Assembly (NCBI GenBank): GCA_015064445.1
Contig: SVSE01000001.1
Coordinates: forward strand, 124,001 to 188,000
Length of the DNA: 64,000 bases
Source: Oscillospiraceae bacterium
Lineage (GTDB): Bacteria; Bacillota; Clostridia; Oscillospirales; CAG-272
Direction of reading: 5' to 3'
Shown: positions 17,410 through 27,524 of the stretch, one piece after another
How the letters are laid out: each line of letters starts with the position of its first letter
Position numbering within the stretch: the first letter of the stretch is position 1
Program-made: the position numbers and the translations under genes
Notes under the pieces: generated by a model
What the model saw: the letters and a program-made list of their open reading frames with translations, nothing else
Told to the model about the DNA's origin: nothing
Database searches by the model: none

Positions 17410-18744
17410 ATGACAACTCCGCACATAAATGTTATCGGTGCTGGTCTTGCAGGTTGTGAGGCGGCATATCAGGCTGCTCAAATGGGAGTAAAGGTTACTC
17501 TTTATGAGATGAAGCCAAATATATATACGCCCGCGCATCATAGCCCAAAATTTGCGGAGCTTGTTTGCTCAAATTCACTTCGTTCAAACGAGCTTTCAAA
17601 CGCAATAGGCGTTTTGAAGGAGGAGCTTCGCGCTCTCGGCTCATTGATAATGGAATCTGCATATGCTACAAGAGTTGCTGCTGGCTCTGCGTTAGCCGTT
17701 GATAGAGAGCTTTTTTCGGATTATGTTACTGAAAAAGTTAAAAATCATCCTAACATAGAGATTGTGTATGAGGAGATTAAAGAAATTAATCCAGATGAAA
17801 TTACTGTAATTGCGTCTGGTCCTTTAACATCTGATCCTCTTGCAGAGCATATAAGGGAGGCTCTTGGACTTGGGAATTTACATTTTTTCGATGCCGCAGC
17901 TCCTATTATTGATTTCGAATCAATAGATATGACAAAGGCTTTCTTTGCATCAAGGTATAATAAAGGTGATGCAGACTATATCAATTGTCCTATGAATGAG
18001 GCTGAATATAAGGCTTTTTATAGCGCTTTGATAGAGGCTAAGGAGGCAGAGCTTCACGATTTTGATAAGGAAAGTCAATCGTTGAAGGTTTTTGAAGGAT
18101 GTATGCCTGTTGAGGTTATGGCAAGAAGAGGCTTTGAAACACTTCTTTTTGGACCATTAAAACCCGTTGGAATAGAGCATCCAGAAACGAAGGAAACATA
18201 TTTTGCAGTTGTTCAGTTGAGAAAAGAAAATAACAACGGAACAATGTACAATATCGTAGGATTTCAAACACATTTAACCTTTGCTGAGCAAAAAAGAGTG
18301 TTTGGAATGATACCAGGTCTTGAAAATGCAACATTTTTAAGATATGGAGTTATGCATAGAAATACTTATCTTAACTCCCCAGGTCTTTTAGACTATGATT
18401 ATTCACTTAAAAATAATGGAAATATCTATTTTGCAGGTCAAATGACAGGAGTAGAAGGATATATAGAATCTTGCTCCTCCGGCTTTGTTGCAGGAATAAA
18501 CGCGGCAAGACGCGCTCTTGGACTTGAAAAAATAGATTTCACTGATAAAACCGTAATCGGAGCCCTATCTCATTATGTAAGTGGCTCAACAATTTCATCT
18601 AATTTTCAGCCTATGAATGCTAATTTTGGCATTGTAGCTTCTCTCGATTACAAGGTAAAGGGTGGAAAAAAGGCGAGAAACGAGGAAATTGCAAAAAGAG
18701 CTTTATCTATGATTGAGGCTTTGAAGGAAAGGATTACAATATGA
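17410..18744 (+). CDS. trmFO: Folate-dependent tRNA (uracil-54-C5)-methyltransferase
   Basis: FAD enzyme that uses methylenetetrahydrofolate to make ribothymidine at position 54 in the T-loop of tRNAs. 444 residues, normal size. The FAD-binding motif VIGAGLAGCEAAYQ starts at residue 5. Typical blocks are LVCSNSLRSNELSNAIGVLK, GCMPVEVMARRG, and FAGQMTGVEGYIESCSSG (which binds FAD). TrmFO replaces TrmA in Gram-positives. It lies between topA and plsX and overlaps plsX by four bases (ATGA), which suggests translational coupling. Confidence 0.97.
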   Translation: MTTPHINVIGAGLAGCEAAYQAAQMGVKVTLYEMKPNIYTPAHHSPKFAELVCSNSLRSNELSNAIGVLKEELRALGSLIMESAYATRVAAGSALAVDRELFSDYVTEKVKNHPNIEIVYEEIKEINPDEITVIASGPLTSDPLAEHIREALGLGNLHFFDAAAPIIDFESIDMTKAFFASRYNKGDADYINCPMNEAEYKAFYSALIEAKEAELHDFDKESQSLKVFEGCMPVEVMARRGFETLLFGPLKPVGIEHPETKETYFAVVQLRKENNNGTMYNIVGFQTHLTFAEQKRVFGMIPGLENATFLRYGVMHRNTYLNSPGLLDYDYSLKNNGNIYFAGQMTGVEGYIESCSSGFVAGINAARRALGLEKIDFTDKTVIGALSHYVSGSTISSNFQPMNANFGIVASLDYKVKGGKKARNEEIAKRALSMIEALKERITI

Positions 18745-19730
18745 ATATAGCTGTTGATGCAATGGGCGGAGATAATGCGCCACTTGAGGTTGTCAAGGGT
18801 GCTATCAATGCTGCATTAGAATATAGAGATCTTAAAATAACTCTTGTCGGAGATGAGGCGAAAATTCGCGACATTTCAAGAGACCTTGGCGTTATTATGC
18901 CTAACAATATAGAAATCGTTCATAGTAATTCCGAGGTTACTATGGAAGATGATCCTATGATTGTTATGAAGGAGAAAAAAGATAGCTCAATGGCGATGGG
19001 CTTGAAGCTGTTGAAGGAAGAGAGTGTGGACGCGTTTATAAGCGCTGGCAACACAGGAGCTCTTCATACTGCTTCTACATTGATTGTAAGAAAGATGAAA
19101 GGCGTTAGACGCAGTGCAATTGCGGCTATTTTGCCATTTGATCCACCAGTTTTGCTTTTAGATTCTGGCGCAAATCCAGTTGTTACAGCTGATTTGCTCT
19201 TGCAATGGGCTATAATTGGCTCTGCATATATGAAAAATGTTTTTGGTGTTGAAAATCCAAGAGTAGGACTCCTTAACAATGGCACTGAGGAACATAAGGG
19301 AACACCAGTTGCGTGTGAAGCATTTGCACTTCTGAAAAAATCTAAGGACATAAACTTTGTTGGCAACATTGAGTCAAAGGAAATCCCAAATTCGCCTTGT
19401 GATGTTCTTGTAACGGACGGATTCACAGGAAATATCGCCTTGAAGCTTATTGAGGGAATGGGAAAGTTTATAGGTAAGAGCTTGAATGATATATTTAGAT
19501 CTAATGTTTTCACAAAGCTTTCGTATTTGATCACATTCAAGGAAGAAATTAGTAAATTTAGAACTAAATTAGACGCTTCTGAATATGGTGGAGCGCCACT
19601 TTTGGGACTTTCTAAGCCTGTTATCAAGGCTCATGGAAGTTCAAAGGCTAAGGAAATTAAAAATGCAATAAGACAGGCCATTGAGTATACTAATTCCAAT
19701 ATAATCGAAGAGGTTTCAAGAGTTTTGTAA
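18741..19730 (+). CDS. plsX: Phosphate acyltransferase PlsX
   Basis: Makes acyl-phosphate from acyl-ACP for the first step of phospholipid synthesis; a peripheral membrane enzyme. 329 residues. Family blocks IAVDAMGGDNAP at the start, SAGNTGAL, ALLLDSGANP-like LLLDSGANPVV, LLNNGTEEHKGT and VTDGFTGNIALKLIEGMG. In many Firmicutes plsX is followed by fab genes or acpP before rnc; here rnc follows at once after 22 bp, so the carrier-protein gene must lie elsewhere. Confidence 0.97.
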   Translation: MNIAVDAMGGDNAPLEVVKGAINAALEYRDLKITLVGDEAKIRDISRDLGVIMPNNIEIVHSNSEVTMEDDPMIVMKEKKDSSMAMGLKLLKEESVDAFISAGNTGALHTASTLIVRKMKGVRRSAIAAILPFDPPVLLLDSGANPVVTADLLLQWAIIGSAYMKNVFGVENPRVGLLNNGTEEHKGTPVACEAFALLKKSKDINFVGNIESKEIPNSPCDVLVTDGFTGNIALKLIEGMGKFIGKSLNDIFRSNVFTKLSYLITFKEEISKFRTKLDASEYGGAPLLGLSKPVIKAHGSSKAKEIKNAIRQAIEYTNSNIIEEVSRVL

Positions 19731-19752
19731 TAAAAAAAGAGAGGAGAGCGTA

Positions 19753-20481
19753 ATGGCTGAATATCCTTTTCCTATCGAGCAGCTTGAAAAAACGATAGGA
19801 TATGAATTTAAAGACAAGCAAATAATCAAAACAGCTCTTACGCATTCTTCGTATGCTAATGAGCAAAGAATTCATGGTAAAAAAGCTAAGTGTGCTTTTA
19901 ACGAGCGCCTTGAGTTTTTGGGCGATAGCGTGCTTTCGCTTATTACAAGCGAGTATATATTTGATAAATTCAGCGATAGCCCTGAGGGATATTTAACAAA
20001 GGTTAGAGCAGCTGTGGTTTGTTCTAAATCATTGGCTCTTTTTGCCAACAAAATTAATTTGGGCGCATATTTGCTTCTTGGCAAGGGCGAGGAGGAAACA
20101 GGTAGGACCAATCCTAAAATCCTCGAAAACGCCTTTGAGGCGCTTCTCGCGGCAATTTATTTGGATTCAAATCATTCAAAAGATATTGTCTCTAAATTTT
20201 TACTTCCTGTTATGGAAAACGAAATAGAAGAAGCATCTAAAAATGAGATAAATAGAGACTATAAAAGCGCTTTACAGCAGTTTGTTCAATCAAACGGAAC
20301 TGACAAGCTATCTTATATGTGCGTTGCAGAGCATGGCCCAGACCACGCAAAGGAATTTGAAATTGAGGTTCGTCTTAATTCAAATGTAGTTGGTAAGGGC
20401 AAGGGAAAAACCAAAAGAGAGGCAGAGCAACGAGCAGCAAAGGAAGCATGCGTGCTTTTTGATGTGAAATGGGACATATAA
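19753..20481 (+). CDS. rnc: Ribonuclease III
   Basis: Cuts double-stranded RNA in rRNA maturation and mRNA turnover. 242 residues: the RNase III domain (about 5-150) carries the signature NERLEFLGDSVLSLI with the acidic metal ligands and later ENAFEALLAAIYLD; a double-stranded RNA-binding domain fills 160-240 (DYKSALQQFVQ, GKGKGKTKREAEQRAAKEA). Ribosome site GAGGAGAG. Its 3' end overlaps the next gene by 13 bp. Confidence 0.97.
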   Translation: MAEYPFPIEQLEKTIGYEFKDKQIIKTALTHSSYANEQRIHGKKAKCAFNERLEFLGDSVLSLITSEYIFDKFSDSPEGYLTKVRAAVVCSKSLALFANKINLGAYLLLGKGEEETGRTNPKILENAFEALLAAIYLDSNHSKDIVSKFLLPVMENEIEEASKNEINRDYKSALQQFVQSNGTDKLSYMCVAEHGPDHAKEFEIEVRLNSNVVGKGKGKTKREAEQRAAKEACVLFDVKWDI

Positions 20482-21482
20482 ATATACCGATTTTCATTCC
20501 TCATCTCGGATGTCCTAATCAATGTATATTTTGTAACCAGAGACATATTTCTGGACAAATAGAATTTGATGAAAAGAATGTTGTAAAGCAAATAGAAGAG
20601 GTTTTAAGCACTGTTACCGATAAAGATGAGGTTGAAATAGCCTTTTTTGGTGGTTCATTTACAGGCATTGATAGAGGCTTGATGATAAGATTACTTGATA
20701 CTGCACAGACTTATGTTTGTTTAGGTAAAGTAACAGGAATTAGAATGTCGACCCGTCCGGACTACATAAGTGATGAGATTTTAGATATTTTATCTAAGTA
20801 TACTGTTAACTGTGTAGAGCTTGGAATTCAATCTATGAACGATGCGGTATTGTCATATTTAAAGCGTGGACATACAACTGATGATACTAAGAGGGCAATA
20901 AAATTGCTAACAAGCAGGAAAATTCCATTTGTAGGGCAAATGATGGTGGGACTTCCTACCACTACACTTGAGGACGAGCTTGAATGTGCCGAATTTATAT
21001 GTAAAAGCGGTGCGATTGGAGCGAGAATTTATCCGACCTTGGTTTTTAAGCAAACTGAGCTTGAAGAGCTTCTATTCAATGGAGAATATATTCCGTTGAC
21101 ATTAGATGAGGCTGTTTATAGGAGCTCTAAGGTTCTTGGAGTTTTTGTAAGAGAATACGTTCCTTGTATAAGAATAGGTCTCTGCGAAAGCGAAAACCTG
21201 CACTCGGATTCAACCTTTGTAGCAGGCCCGAATCATCCATCTATTGGAGAAATGATTAAGAGTGAGCTATATTTGTCGATTCTAATCAAGGAATTAAATG
21301 AAAAAAACTGCTCAAACAGCGTTATTATCGAGTGCCCAAGGGGGGCAACCTCGCAGATTGTAGGTAACAAACGCAAAAATTTAGAAAAATTGAAAGAGAT
21401 TTTTGGCTTTAAGAAGATAAAGGTCATTGAAAACGATATCTTAGAGCCATATAACATAATTATCAATGATAAGGAGGACTGA
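20469..21482 (+). CDS. Radical SAM protein of the ELP3-like group
   Basis: 337 residues. An N-terminal radical SAM domain has an iron-sulfur site C-x3-C-x2-C (HLGCPNQCIFCNQ, residues about 12-24), followed by AFFGGSFTG (the GGE-like SAM motif) and VELGIQSMNDAVL. No acetyltransferase domain is present, unlike full Elp3. The C-terminal part (RIGLCESENL, ATSQIVGNKRKNLEKLKEI) is characteristic of the gene that sits between rnc and smc in many Clostridia. The reaction is not known to me. It overlaps rnc by 13 bp and ends 2 bp before smc, with the smc ribosome site inside its end. Confidence 0.88.
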   Translation: MGHINIPIFIPHLGCPNQCIFCNQRHISGQIEFDEKNVVKQIEEVLSTVTDKDEVEIAFFGGSFTGIDRGLMIRLLDTAQTYVCLGKVTGIRMSTRPDYISDEILDILSKYTVNCVELGIQSMNDAVLSYLKRGHTTDDTKRAIKLLTSRKIPFVGQMMVGLPTTTLEDELECAEFICKSGAIGARIYPTLVFKQTELEELLFNGEYIPLTLDEAVYRSSKVLGVFVREYVPCIRIGLCESENLHSDSTFVAGPNHPSIGEMIKSELYLSILIKELNEKNCSNSVIIECPRGATSQIVGNKRKNLEKLKEIFGFKKIKVIENDILEPYNIIINDKED

Positions 21483-21484
21483 CA

Positions 21485-24400
21485 ATGCATTTAAAATCGC
21501 TTGAATTGCAGGGATTTAAATCTTTCCCTGACAAAACAACATTGACATTTGATGACGGTGCAACGGTTATTGTCGGACCTAACGGAAGTGGAAAATCTAA
21601 CATCACTGACGCTATGAGATGGGTTCTTGGAGAGCTTTCTACCAAGAATATTCGTGGCTCTAAGCTTGAGGATGTAATTTTCATTGGTACAGAAATAAGA
21701 AAGCCTATGAGCTATGCTGAGGTTTCTGTTACATTTGACAATTCATCTCCCGAGGGAAGACTTAATAGCCCATATGATGAAATTACGGTTACTCGTAGAT
21801 ACTATCGTGCGGGAAAAAGTGAATATCTTATAAACAAAAATATGTGTCGTTTGACAGATATTTATCAGTTGTTCATGAATACCGGTGTTGGACGTGAGGG
21901 ATATTCTATTATCGGACAGGGTAGAATTGCTGAAATCATTTCTAAAAAGAGTGAGGACAGAAGAAATATTTTTGAAGAGGCTGCTGGAATTTCTAAAATC
22001 AGGCATGAAAAAAATGAAACTGAGAAGAATTTGAAGCAAACTCAAGAAAATATGGATCGCGTATCCGATATTTACTATGAGCTTGAAAATAGAGTAGGTC
22101 CTCTTGAAAAAGAGGCTGAAAAGGCTAAAAAATACTTCGAGTTTTACGAGAGAAGAAAGAAAGCGGATATTTCGCTTTGGATTTACGAGTCCAAGAAAAC
22201 TCGTGATGATATTGAAAAGCTGTCAGAAACTTATAAAATGTCTACTCACGAGCTTGAAATGGCTAACGATTCCTTGCAACAAATAGAGGCGCAAGAGGCA
22301 AATCTTGCAGAGCGTTATAGCAAGACCAAAATTGAAGCGGATAGAGTGTATAGCGAAATTAGAGCTTGTAATACTACGCTTTCGGACCTTAACTCCGACC
22401 TTGCGGTTATGGAGAACAATGTAAAGCATGCCAAGGATAACACGAGCGATGAGATTTTGGAAATCGAAAAGCTTGAGGCAAAAAGAATTGCTGCACAGCT
22501 CGAAATTGACCAAAAGATAAAGTACACTGATGAAATAAGACTTGAGCTTCAAAAGGCTCAAGAGGAATATATGAGCATTCATCAGGAGCAAACGGATCTT
22601 GCTAAAAAGCGCGATGAAATTGCTAAGAGAATCGATGAGCTTTTCTTAGAAATAAAGGGCTTGGAGGCTCAAAGAGATGAGGTAAAGGTTCGTATTTCTG
22701 TAATTGAAAACTCATCTAATAATGAGGATGAGCGCGCAGACTCTATAAACACTAATATCGGCACATATCGTGAATCGCTTTCTGAAATGACCGATAAAGC
22801 AGAGGAGTTTAGCAAGACTCTTGCTGAATATGAGTCAAAGCTTTCAGCACTTGAAAAAGAGGTTGGTGACGCTGACTCGGAAATTGAAGAGAAGACACAA
22901 AGATACGATGAACTCAAGGAGCAGATGAACGATCTTAAATCGAAATCTCTTGCGCTTGTTGAAAGAATAAATGCTTTGAATAGTCTTGAAGAGCTTTTTG
23001 AGGGCTATGCGAAGAGTGTTTCGTTTATAATGAACGAATACAAGGAGAATAAAATTCCTGGTGCTGGAACTATATATGGTCCTGTTTCAAAGCTCATTAC
23101 TGTTGATGAAAAATATGTAACAGCTATTGAAACAGCGCTTGGCGTTGGACTTCAGCACATAGTTGTTGATAACGAGGGCACTGCAAAGGCTTGTATCGCT
23201 ACACTTAAAGAAAATAAGGCGGGACGAGCTACTTTTTATCCTGTTACCTCTGTAAGTGGACAGAATGCTACACAGGAAATGATAAATGCTAAGAAATCGA
23301 AGGGATATATCGGTGTTGCTGACGAGCTTATTAGCTTTGATAACAAATTTGCGGAGATTTTCTCATCACTTCTTGGCAGAACATTGATCTTTGACAATAT
23401 AGATAACGCAACTGAGATGGCTAAATCTCAAAAGTATCGTGTTAAGGTTGTAACTCTTGACGGTCAGCAAATTAATGTCGGAGGCTCGTTTACTGGTGGT
23501 TCTGCAAAGCACGAGAGCAATATGCTTTCAAGAAGTTCAGATATTAAAAATATGCAGGATGAAAACAAGAAGATTCTCGCTAAAATCGATGAAATTAGGA
23601 GCGAGGGTCAAAAGCTTGGTGAAAGATTGAGAAACCTTACACAAAAGCGTGCATCTGATAAGCAACAGCTTAATATCCTTGATACAGTTTATAGAACTGA
23701 AAAGACAGAGTACGAAACTCTTGTTGCACAAATTTCTGTTAATAGAGAGCTTGTTGAGGGACTCGAGGCAGATACCAAGAGAATTTTCGAGGAAAAGGAA
23801 AGAAGTGCCGTTGAGCTTGTAGAGTTGAAGGCTAAAAAGGATGCTCTCGAGGCTCAAATTGAAGAAATTAACTCTCAAAGACTTGAGCTTGACGAATCAA
23901 AATACGAGTATTCAACAAATGTTGAGGGCTATACTGATAAAATCAACCAAAATCTTATAAGAGTTGCGGAAATTAACAAAGACATTGAGTCTGCTAAGCA
24001 GTCGGTTAGCGAAGCAAAGCTCAAACTTGATGAGGTTGTTGAGGAAATAAATGCAAGAAAAGCGAAGATGGAGCGTTTGCAAGACGATGTTACATCCTTT
24101 GCTGAGAAAAATGCTGAAAATCGTAAGGCTTATGAGGAAGCTAAGCAAAGACTTGCTGAATACGAGAAAGAAAGAGAAAGATTATTCATTCTCGAACAGC
24201 AAATTGAGCAAAAGAGAAACGAATTGAATCTAAAGAGCAAGGAAATTAGCTCTAAAAAGGAAATTATTGCTCGTTCTCACGGTATGAACGAGACTAAGCT
24301 TGCTCAGCTCAATATCGATTTGGAAAAGATGAGAGATAAGCTCAAGCAGGACTATGAGCTTGAGCCATCGGATGCTTTGAAGTTGGGATATCCAGAGGTT

Positions 24401-25099
24401 AACGAAAGCAACTACAAGGAAATTTCAGCTGAAGCAAATGAATGCAGACAAAAAATCAGAAGCCTTGGCTCCATCAATACTAATGCTGTTGAGGAATACA
24501 AGGAGGTTAAGGAGCGCTATGACTTCTATAGTGCACAATTGACTGACTTGACTAAGGCGAAAGAGGATATTCTCAAAATTATAGATGAGCTTGAAACTAA
24601 GATGAAGGAGCAGTTTATCGAGGCGTTTAATGCTGTAAACGAAAACTTCAACGAGGTGTTTAAGGAGCTCTTTGGTGGTGGTCATGCAGAGCTATTGCTT
24701 GATGATCCAGATGATATTCTTAACTGTGGAATTGAGATAAAGGCGGCGCCTCCAGGCAAGGTTATTAAGAGCCTTATGCTTCTTTCAGGAGGAGAGCAAT
24801 CGTTTGTTGCTATCGCGCTTTTATTTGCTATTCTTAAGGTAAATCCAACACCATTCTGTATTTTCGACGAAATTGAGGCGGCACTTGATGAGGTCAATGT
24901 TGGAAGATTCGGACAGTACATAAAGAGATATTCCAAGCAGACTCAATTTATTGTTATCACTCACAGAAGAGGAACTATGGAAATTGCAGATAAGCTTTAT
25001 GGTGTTACAATGCCACAAAAGGGTATTTCCAAGGTTCTCACAATGGATGTGGGAGATGTTGGTAAAGAAAATATTCTTAATGCTAATAACGCAAAATAA
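21485..25099 (+). CDS. smc: Chromosome segregation ATPase SMC
   Basis: Condensin-type ATPase that folds and separates sister chromosomes, normally together with ScpA and ScpB (not in this window). 1204 residues. Walker A GPNGSGKS at 31-38, two long coiled coils (about 170-500 and 680-1010), a hinge between them (GTIYGPVSKLITVDEKYVTA), then signature LLSGGEQS and Walker B CIFDEIEAALDE near the C-terminus. Ribosome site AAGGAGG. The rnc-radical SAM-smc-ftsY order is typical of Clostridia. Confidence 0.98.
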   Translation: MHLKSLELQGFKSFPDKTTLTFDDGATVIVGPNGSGKSNITDAMRWVLGELSTKNIRGSKLEDVIFIGTEIRKPMSYAEVSVTFDNSSPEGRLNSPYDEITVTRRYYRAGKSEYLINKNMCRLTDIYQLFMNTGVGREGYSIIGQGRIAEIISKKSEDRRNIFEEAAGISKIRHEKNETEKNLKQTQENMDRVSDIYYELENRVGPLEKEAEKAKKYFEFYERRKKADISLWIYESKKTRDDIEKLSETYKMSTHELEMANDSLQQIEAQEANLAERYSKTKIEADRVYSEIRACNTTLSDLNSDLAVMENNVKHAKDNTSDEILEIEKLEAKRIAAQLEIDQKIKYTDEIRLELQKAQEEYMSIHQEQTDLAKKRDEIAKRIDELFLEIKGLEAQRDEVKVRISVIENSSNNEDERADSINTNIGTYRESLSEMTDKAEEFSKTLAEYESKLSALEKEVGDADSEIEEKTQRYDELKEQMNDLKSKSLALVERINALNSLEELFEGYAKSVSFIMNEYKENKIPGAGTIYGPVSKLITVDEKYVTAIETALGVGLQHIVVDNEGTAKACIATLKENKAGRATFYPVTSVSGQNATQEMINAKKSKGYIGVADELISFDNKFAEIFSSLLGRTLIFDNIDNATEMAKSQKYRVKVVTLDGQQINVGGSFTGGSAKHESNMLSRSSDIKNMQDENKKILAKIDEIRSEGQKLGERLRNLTQKRASDKQQLNILDTVYRTEKTEYETLVAQISVNRELVEGLEADTKRIFEEKERSAVELVELKAKKDALEAQIEEINSQRLELDESKYEYSTNVEGYTDKINQNLIRVAEINKDIESAKQSVSEAKLKLDEVVEEINARKAKMERLQDDVTSFAEKNAENRKAYEEAKQRLAEYEKERERLFILEQQIEQKRNELNLKSKEISSKKEIIARSHGMNETKLAQLNIDLEKMRDKLKQDYELEPSDALKLGYPEVNESNYKEISAEANECRQKIRSLGSINTNAVEEYKEVKERYDFYSAQLTDLTKAKEDILKIIDELETKMKEQFIEAFNAVNENFNEVFKELFGGGHAELLLDDPDDILNCGIEIKAAPPGKVIKSLMLLSGGEQSFVAIALLFAILKVNPTPFCIFDEIEAALDEVNVGRFGQYIKRYSKQTQFIVITHRRGTMEIADKLYGVTMPQKGISKVLTMDVGDVGKENILNANNAK

Positions 25100-25111
25100 T
25101 GGGAGAAACAA

Positions 25112-26020
25112 ATGTCATTTTTTGAAAAACTTAAAAAAGGACTTCAAAAGACAAAAAACGCGCTTTTTAAGCCATTTTCAGACCTTTTTAAGAGTCTTCG
25201 CAGAATAGATGAGGACTTAATGGACGAGCTTGAGGAAATCCTTATTTGTGCCGATGTAGGCGCTAATACAACCGAGCTTATTCTTGATAAGCTTCGTATG
25301 CAAATAAAGGAAAAGGGTCTCAAGGATTCTGAGGATGTAAAAAAAGAACTTCGTCAGATAATGCTTGAAATGATAGGTGAGGGGGCAGATATCAATTATT
25401 CGAAGGACGATATAACTGTCGTTTTGATAATTGGTGTTAATGGAGTTGGCAAAACAACCTCAATAGGAAAAATCTCACATTCGATGAAAAAGTCTCACAA
25501 GAAGGTTGTTGTTGCAGCTGCTGATACATTCAGAGCTGCAGCAATTGACCAGCTTGAGGTTTGGACAAAGCGTGCTGGAGTTGATATGGTTAAGCATACT
25601 GAGGGCTCAGATCCTGCAGCAGTTGTTTTTGATGCTATAAATGCGTCAAAAAAGCGCGGAGCAGATGTTTTGATCATTGATACCGCTGGACGACTTCATA
25701 ACAAGAAAAACCTTATGGATGAGCTTGCTAAAATTGATAGAGTTATTTCAAGAGAACTTCCAAATTCAACAAGAGAAACACTTCTTGTTTTGGATTCTAC
25801 CACTGGACAAAATGCTGTAAATCAGGCTAAGGAATTTAAAAATTCTGCTAATATTACAGGACTTATTCTTACAAAGCTTGATGGTACTGCAAAGGGTGGA
25901 ATTGTTTTCTCAATTAAAAACGAGCTTGATATTCCAGTTAAATTCATTGGGGTTGGCGAGCAGATCGATGATATGGAGAAGTTTGACGCAAACGATTTTG
26001 TTGATGCGTTATTTGAATAA
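25112..26020 (+). CDS. ftsY: Signal recognition particle receptor FtsY
   Basis: SRP receptor GTPase that receives ribosome-nascent chain complexes at the membrane; partner of Ffh encoded at 59331. 302 residues comprising only the NG domains, without the long acidic A domain of E. coli. This is usual for Gram-positives. Motifs: [15 protein letters not shown] (G1, about 111-125), [40 protein letters not shown] and [12 protein letters not shown]. Begins 12 bp after smc. Confidence 0.97.
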   Translation: MSFFEKLKKGLQKTKNALFKPFSDLFKSLRRIDEDLMDELEEILICADVGANTTELILDKLRMQIKEKGLKDSEDVKKELRQIMLEMIGEGADINYSKDDITVVLIIGVNGVGKTTSIGKISHSMKKSHKKVVVAAADTFRAAAIDQLEVWTKRAGVDMVKHTEGSDPAAVVFDAINASKKRGADVLIIDTAGRLHNKKNLMDELAKIDRVISRELPNSTRETLLVLDSTTGQNAVNQAKEFKNSANITGLILTKLDGTAKGGIVFSIKNELDIPVKFIGVGEQIDDMEKFDANDFVDALFE

Positions 26021-26022
26021 TT

Positions 26023-26628
26023 ATGATAGAAATTGTACTTGCTTCTAGAAATAAGAAGAAAATTGCAGAGTTTCAGGTGCTTTTAGAAAACGCTTTTGAA
26101 AACAAGGTTAAGGTTTTGTCACTTGATGATATAGGATTTGTTGGAGATATTGTTGAAAACGGAGAAACCTTTGAGGAAAATGCGTTTACAAAGGCAAGTG
26201 TTCCTGCTTCTATAGGATATATAGGCATAGCAGATGATTCAGGGCTTTGCGTAGAGGCTCTTGATGGCGCTCCTGGCGTTTATTCGGCAAGATTTTCAGG
26301 TGGCGACGATGAGGATAATAATGCGTTGCTATTAAAGCTTTTGGCCGATAAAGAAAACCGTAATGCAAGCTATGTTTGCTCAATTGCCTGTGTTTTCCCA
26401 AATGACAAAGATAAAAATTTTGTCGTTCGTGGCGAATGCCATGGTAAAATTATCGACGATAGGCGTGGAACTGCAGGCTTTGGCTATGATCCGTACTTTT
26501 ATTATGAGCCGTTTGGCAAAACATTTGCCGAAATCGAGCTTTCTAAAAAGAATACAGTTAGCCATAGAGGAATTGCGGTTAGAAAATTTATAGAGAAATT
26601 TTCCAAGGTGATTGAAAATGACAAGTAA
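26023..26628 (+). CDS. rdgB: XTP/dITP pyrophosphatase, RdgB/HAM1 family
   Basis: Clears non-canonical purine nucleotides (dITP, XTP) so they are not built into DNA or RNA. 201 residues, with ASRNKKKIAEF at the start, the substrate loop ADDSGLCVEALDGAPGVYSAR (outlined), GFGYDPYF and KNTVSHRG. Two bases separate it from ftsY, and its end overlaps the start of the RNA-binding gene that follows. The product complements the deoxyinosine glycosylase at 5003 as a second defence against inosine in DNA. Confidence 0.96.
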   Translation: MIEIVLASRNKKKIAEFQVLLENAFENKVKVLSLDDIGFVGDIVENGETFEENAFTKASVPASIGYIGIADDSGLCVEALDGAPGVYSARFSGGDDEDNNALLLKLLADKENRNASYVCSIACVFPNDKDKNFVVRGECHGKIIDDRRGTAGFGYDPYFYYEPFGKTFAEIELSKKNTVSHRGIAVRKFIEKFSKVIENDK

Positions 26629-26920
26629 ACAAAGATCATATTTGAAGAGTATGGCCTCTAATTTGGACACCATTTTTCAAATTGGAAAGGGTGGAATAAC
26701 AGACGAGCTTTGCTTTCAACTTAACAATGCGCTTGAAGCAAGGGAATTGATTAAAATAAAGATTCTCGAAAGCTGTCCTTGCTCAGTAAAGGATGCTGCA
26801 AGCGAGATTGCAGAGGCGATTGGAGCAGAGGTTGTACAAACAATAGGTATGAAAATCGTTCTTTTCAAGGTTTCATCAAACGAAAAGAACAGAAAAATTG
26901 ATTTGAGCAAAATAAGATGA
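26618..26920 (+). CDS. yhbY: YhbY-family RNA-binding protein (CRM domain)
   Basis: Small CRM/KH-like RNA-binding protein associated with 50S assembly in other bacteria. 100 residues with KQRSYLKSMASNLDTIFQIGKGG and the later GxxG-like IGAEVVQTIGMKIVLFK. The frame can be read from a TTG at 26612, but AAGGTG at 26605-26610 is 7 nt from the ATG at 26618, which I chose; it overlaps rdgB by 11 bp. Its last four bases form ATGA with nadD. Confidence 0.93.
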   Translation: MTSKQRSYLKSMASNLDTIFQIGKGGITDELCFQLNNALEARELIKIKILESCPCSVKDAASEIAEAIGAEVVQTIGMKIVLFKVSSNEKNRKIDLSKIR

Positions 26921-27522
26921 AAATAGGAATTTATGGTGGCACCTTTGATCCACCTCACAATGGTCACGTTCATGCTTGCAAATCTTTTTTGGAGTTTTAT
27001 AAGGTTGATAAGATGTACATTGTTCCAACCTTTATTCCTCCACATAAGGTAAGAGATTCTAATATCAGTGCAGAAATGCGAATGGAAATGTCTAAACTGG
27101 CATTTGAAGGGATTGCAGATAATGTAGAAGTATCAGATATCGAGCTAAAAAGACAAGGAATGAGCTATACAGCAGATACTCTTAAGGAATTCAAGAATGC
27201 TGGATGCGAAAAAATATATCTCTTGTGTGGAACCGATATGTTTGTAACTCTTGATATGTGGTATAATCCAAAATACATCTTTGAAACTGCAACTGTTGTT
27301 TGTATTCGTAGAGAAAACGATGAAGAAATGACAGCCTTAATAGATGAAAAAAGTAAGATGTATAGAGAAGTTTTTGGTGCTGATATTGAATTTGTTCTCA
27401 AGGAAGCGATTGAAGCTTCGTCCAGTGATTTGAGAAAAAATATAGTGAATTTGAAAGATTTAGTACCAAGTAATGTACTGAAATACATTGAAGCAAATAA
27501 TTTATACGAAAACGAGAATTAA
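26917..27522 (+). CDS. nadD: Nicotinate-nucleotide adenylyltransferase
   Basis: Joins ATP and nicotinate mononucleotide to deamido-NAD, a needed step of NAD synthesis. 201 residues. Nucleotidyltransferase motif GGTFDPPHNGHVHAC near the start, then VPTFIPPHK and the ISSTxxR-type ASSSDLRKNI at the end. Four-base overlap with the preceding gene and a two-base gap to yqeK, the same order as in most Firmicutes. Confidence 0.97.
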   Translation: MKIGIYGGTFDPPHNGHVHACKSFLEFYKVDKMYIVPTFIPPHKVRDSNISAEMRMEMSKLAFEGIADNVEVSDIELKRQGMSYTADTLKEFKNAGCEKIYLLCGTDMFVTLDMWYNPKYIFETATVVCIRRENDEEMTALIDEKSKMYREVFGADIEFVLKEAIEASSSDLRKNIVNLKDLVPSNVLKYIEANNLYENEN

Positions 27523-27524
27523 TT

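Noticed and set aside
19064-19627. 187-codon open frame on minus within plsX
   Set aside because: Mirrors the PlsX reading frame, with no family features or start signal.
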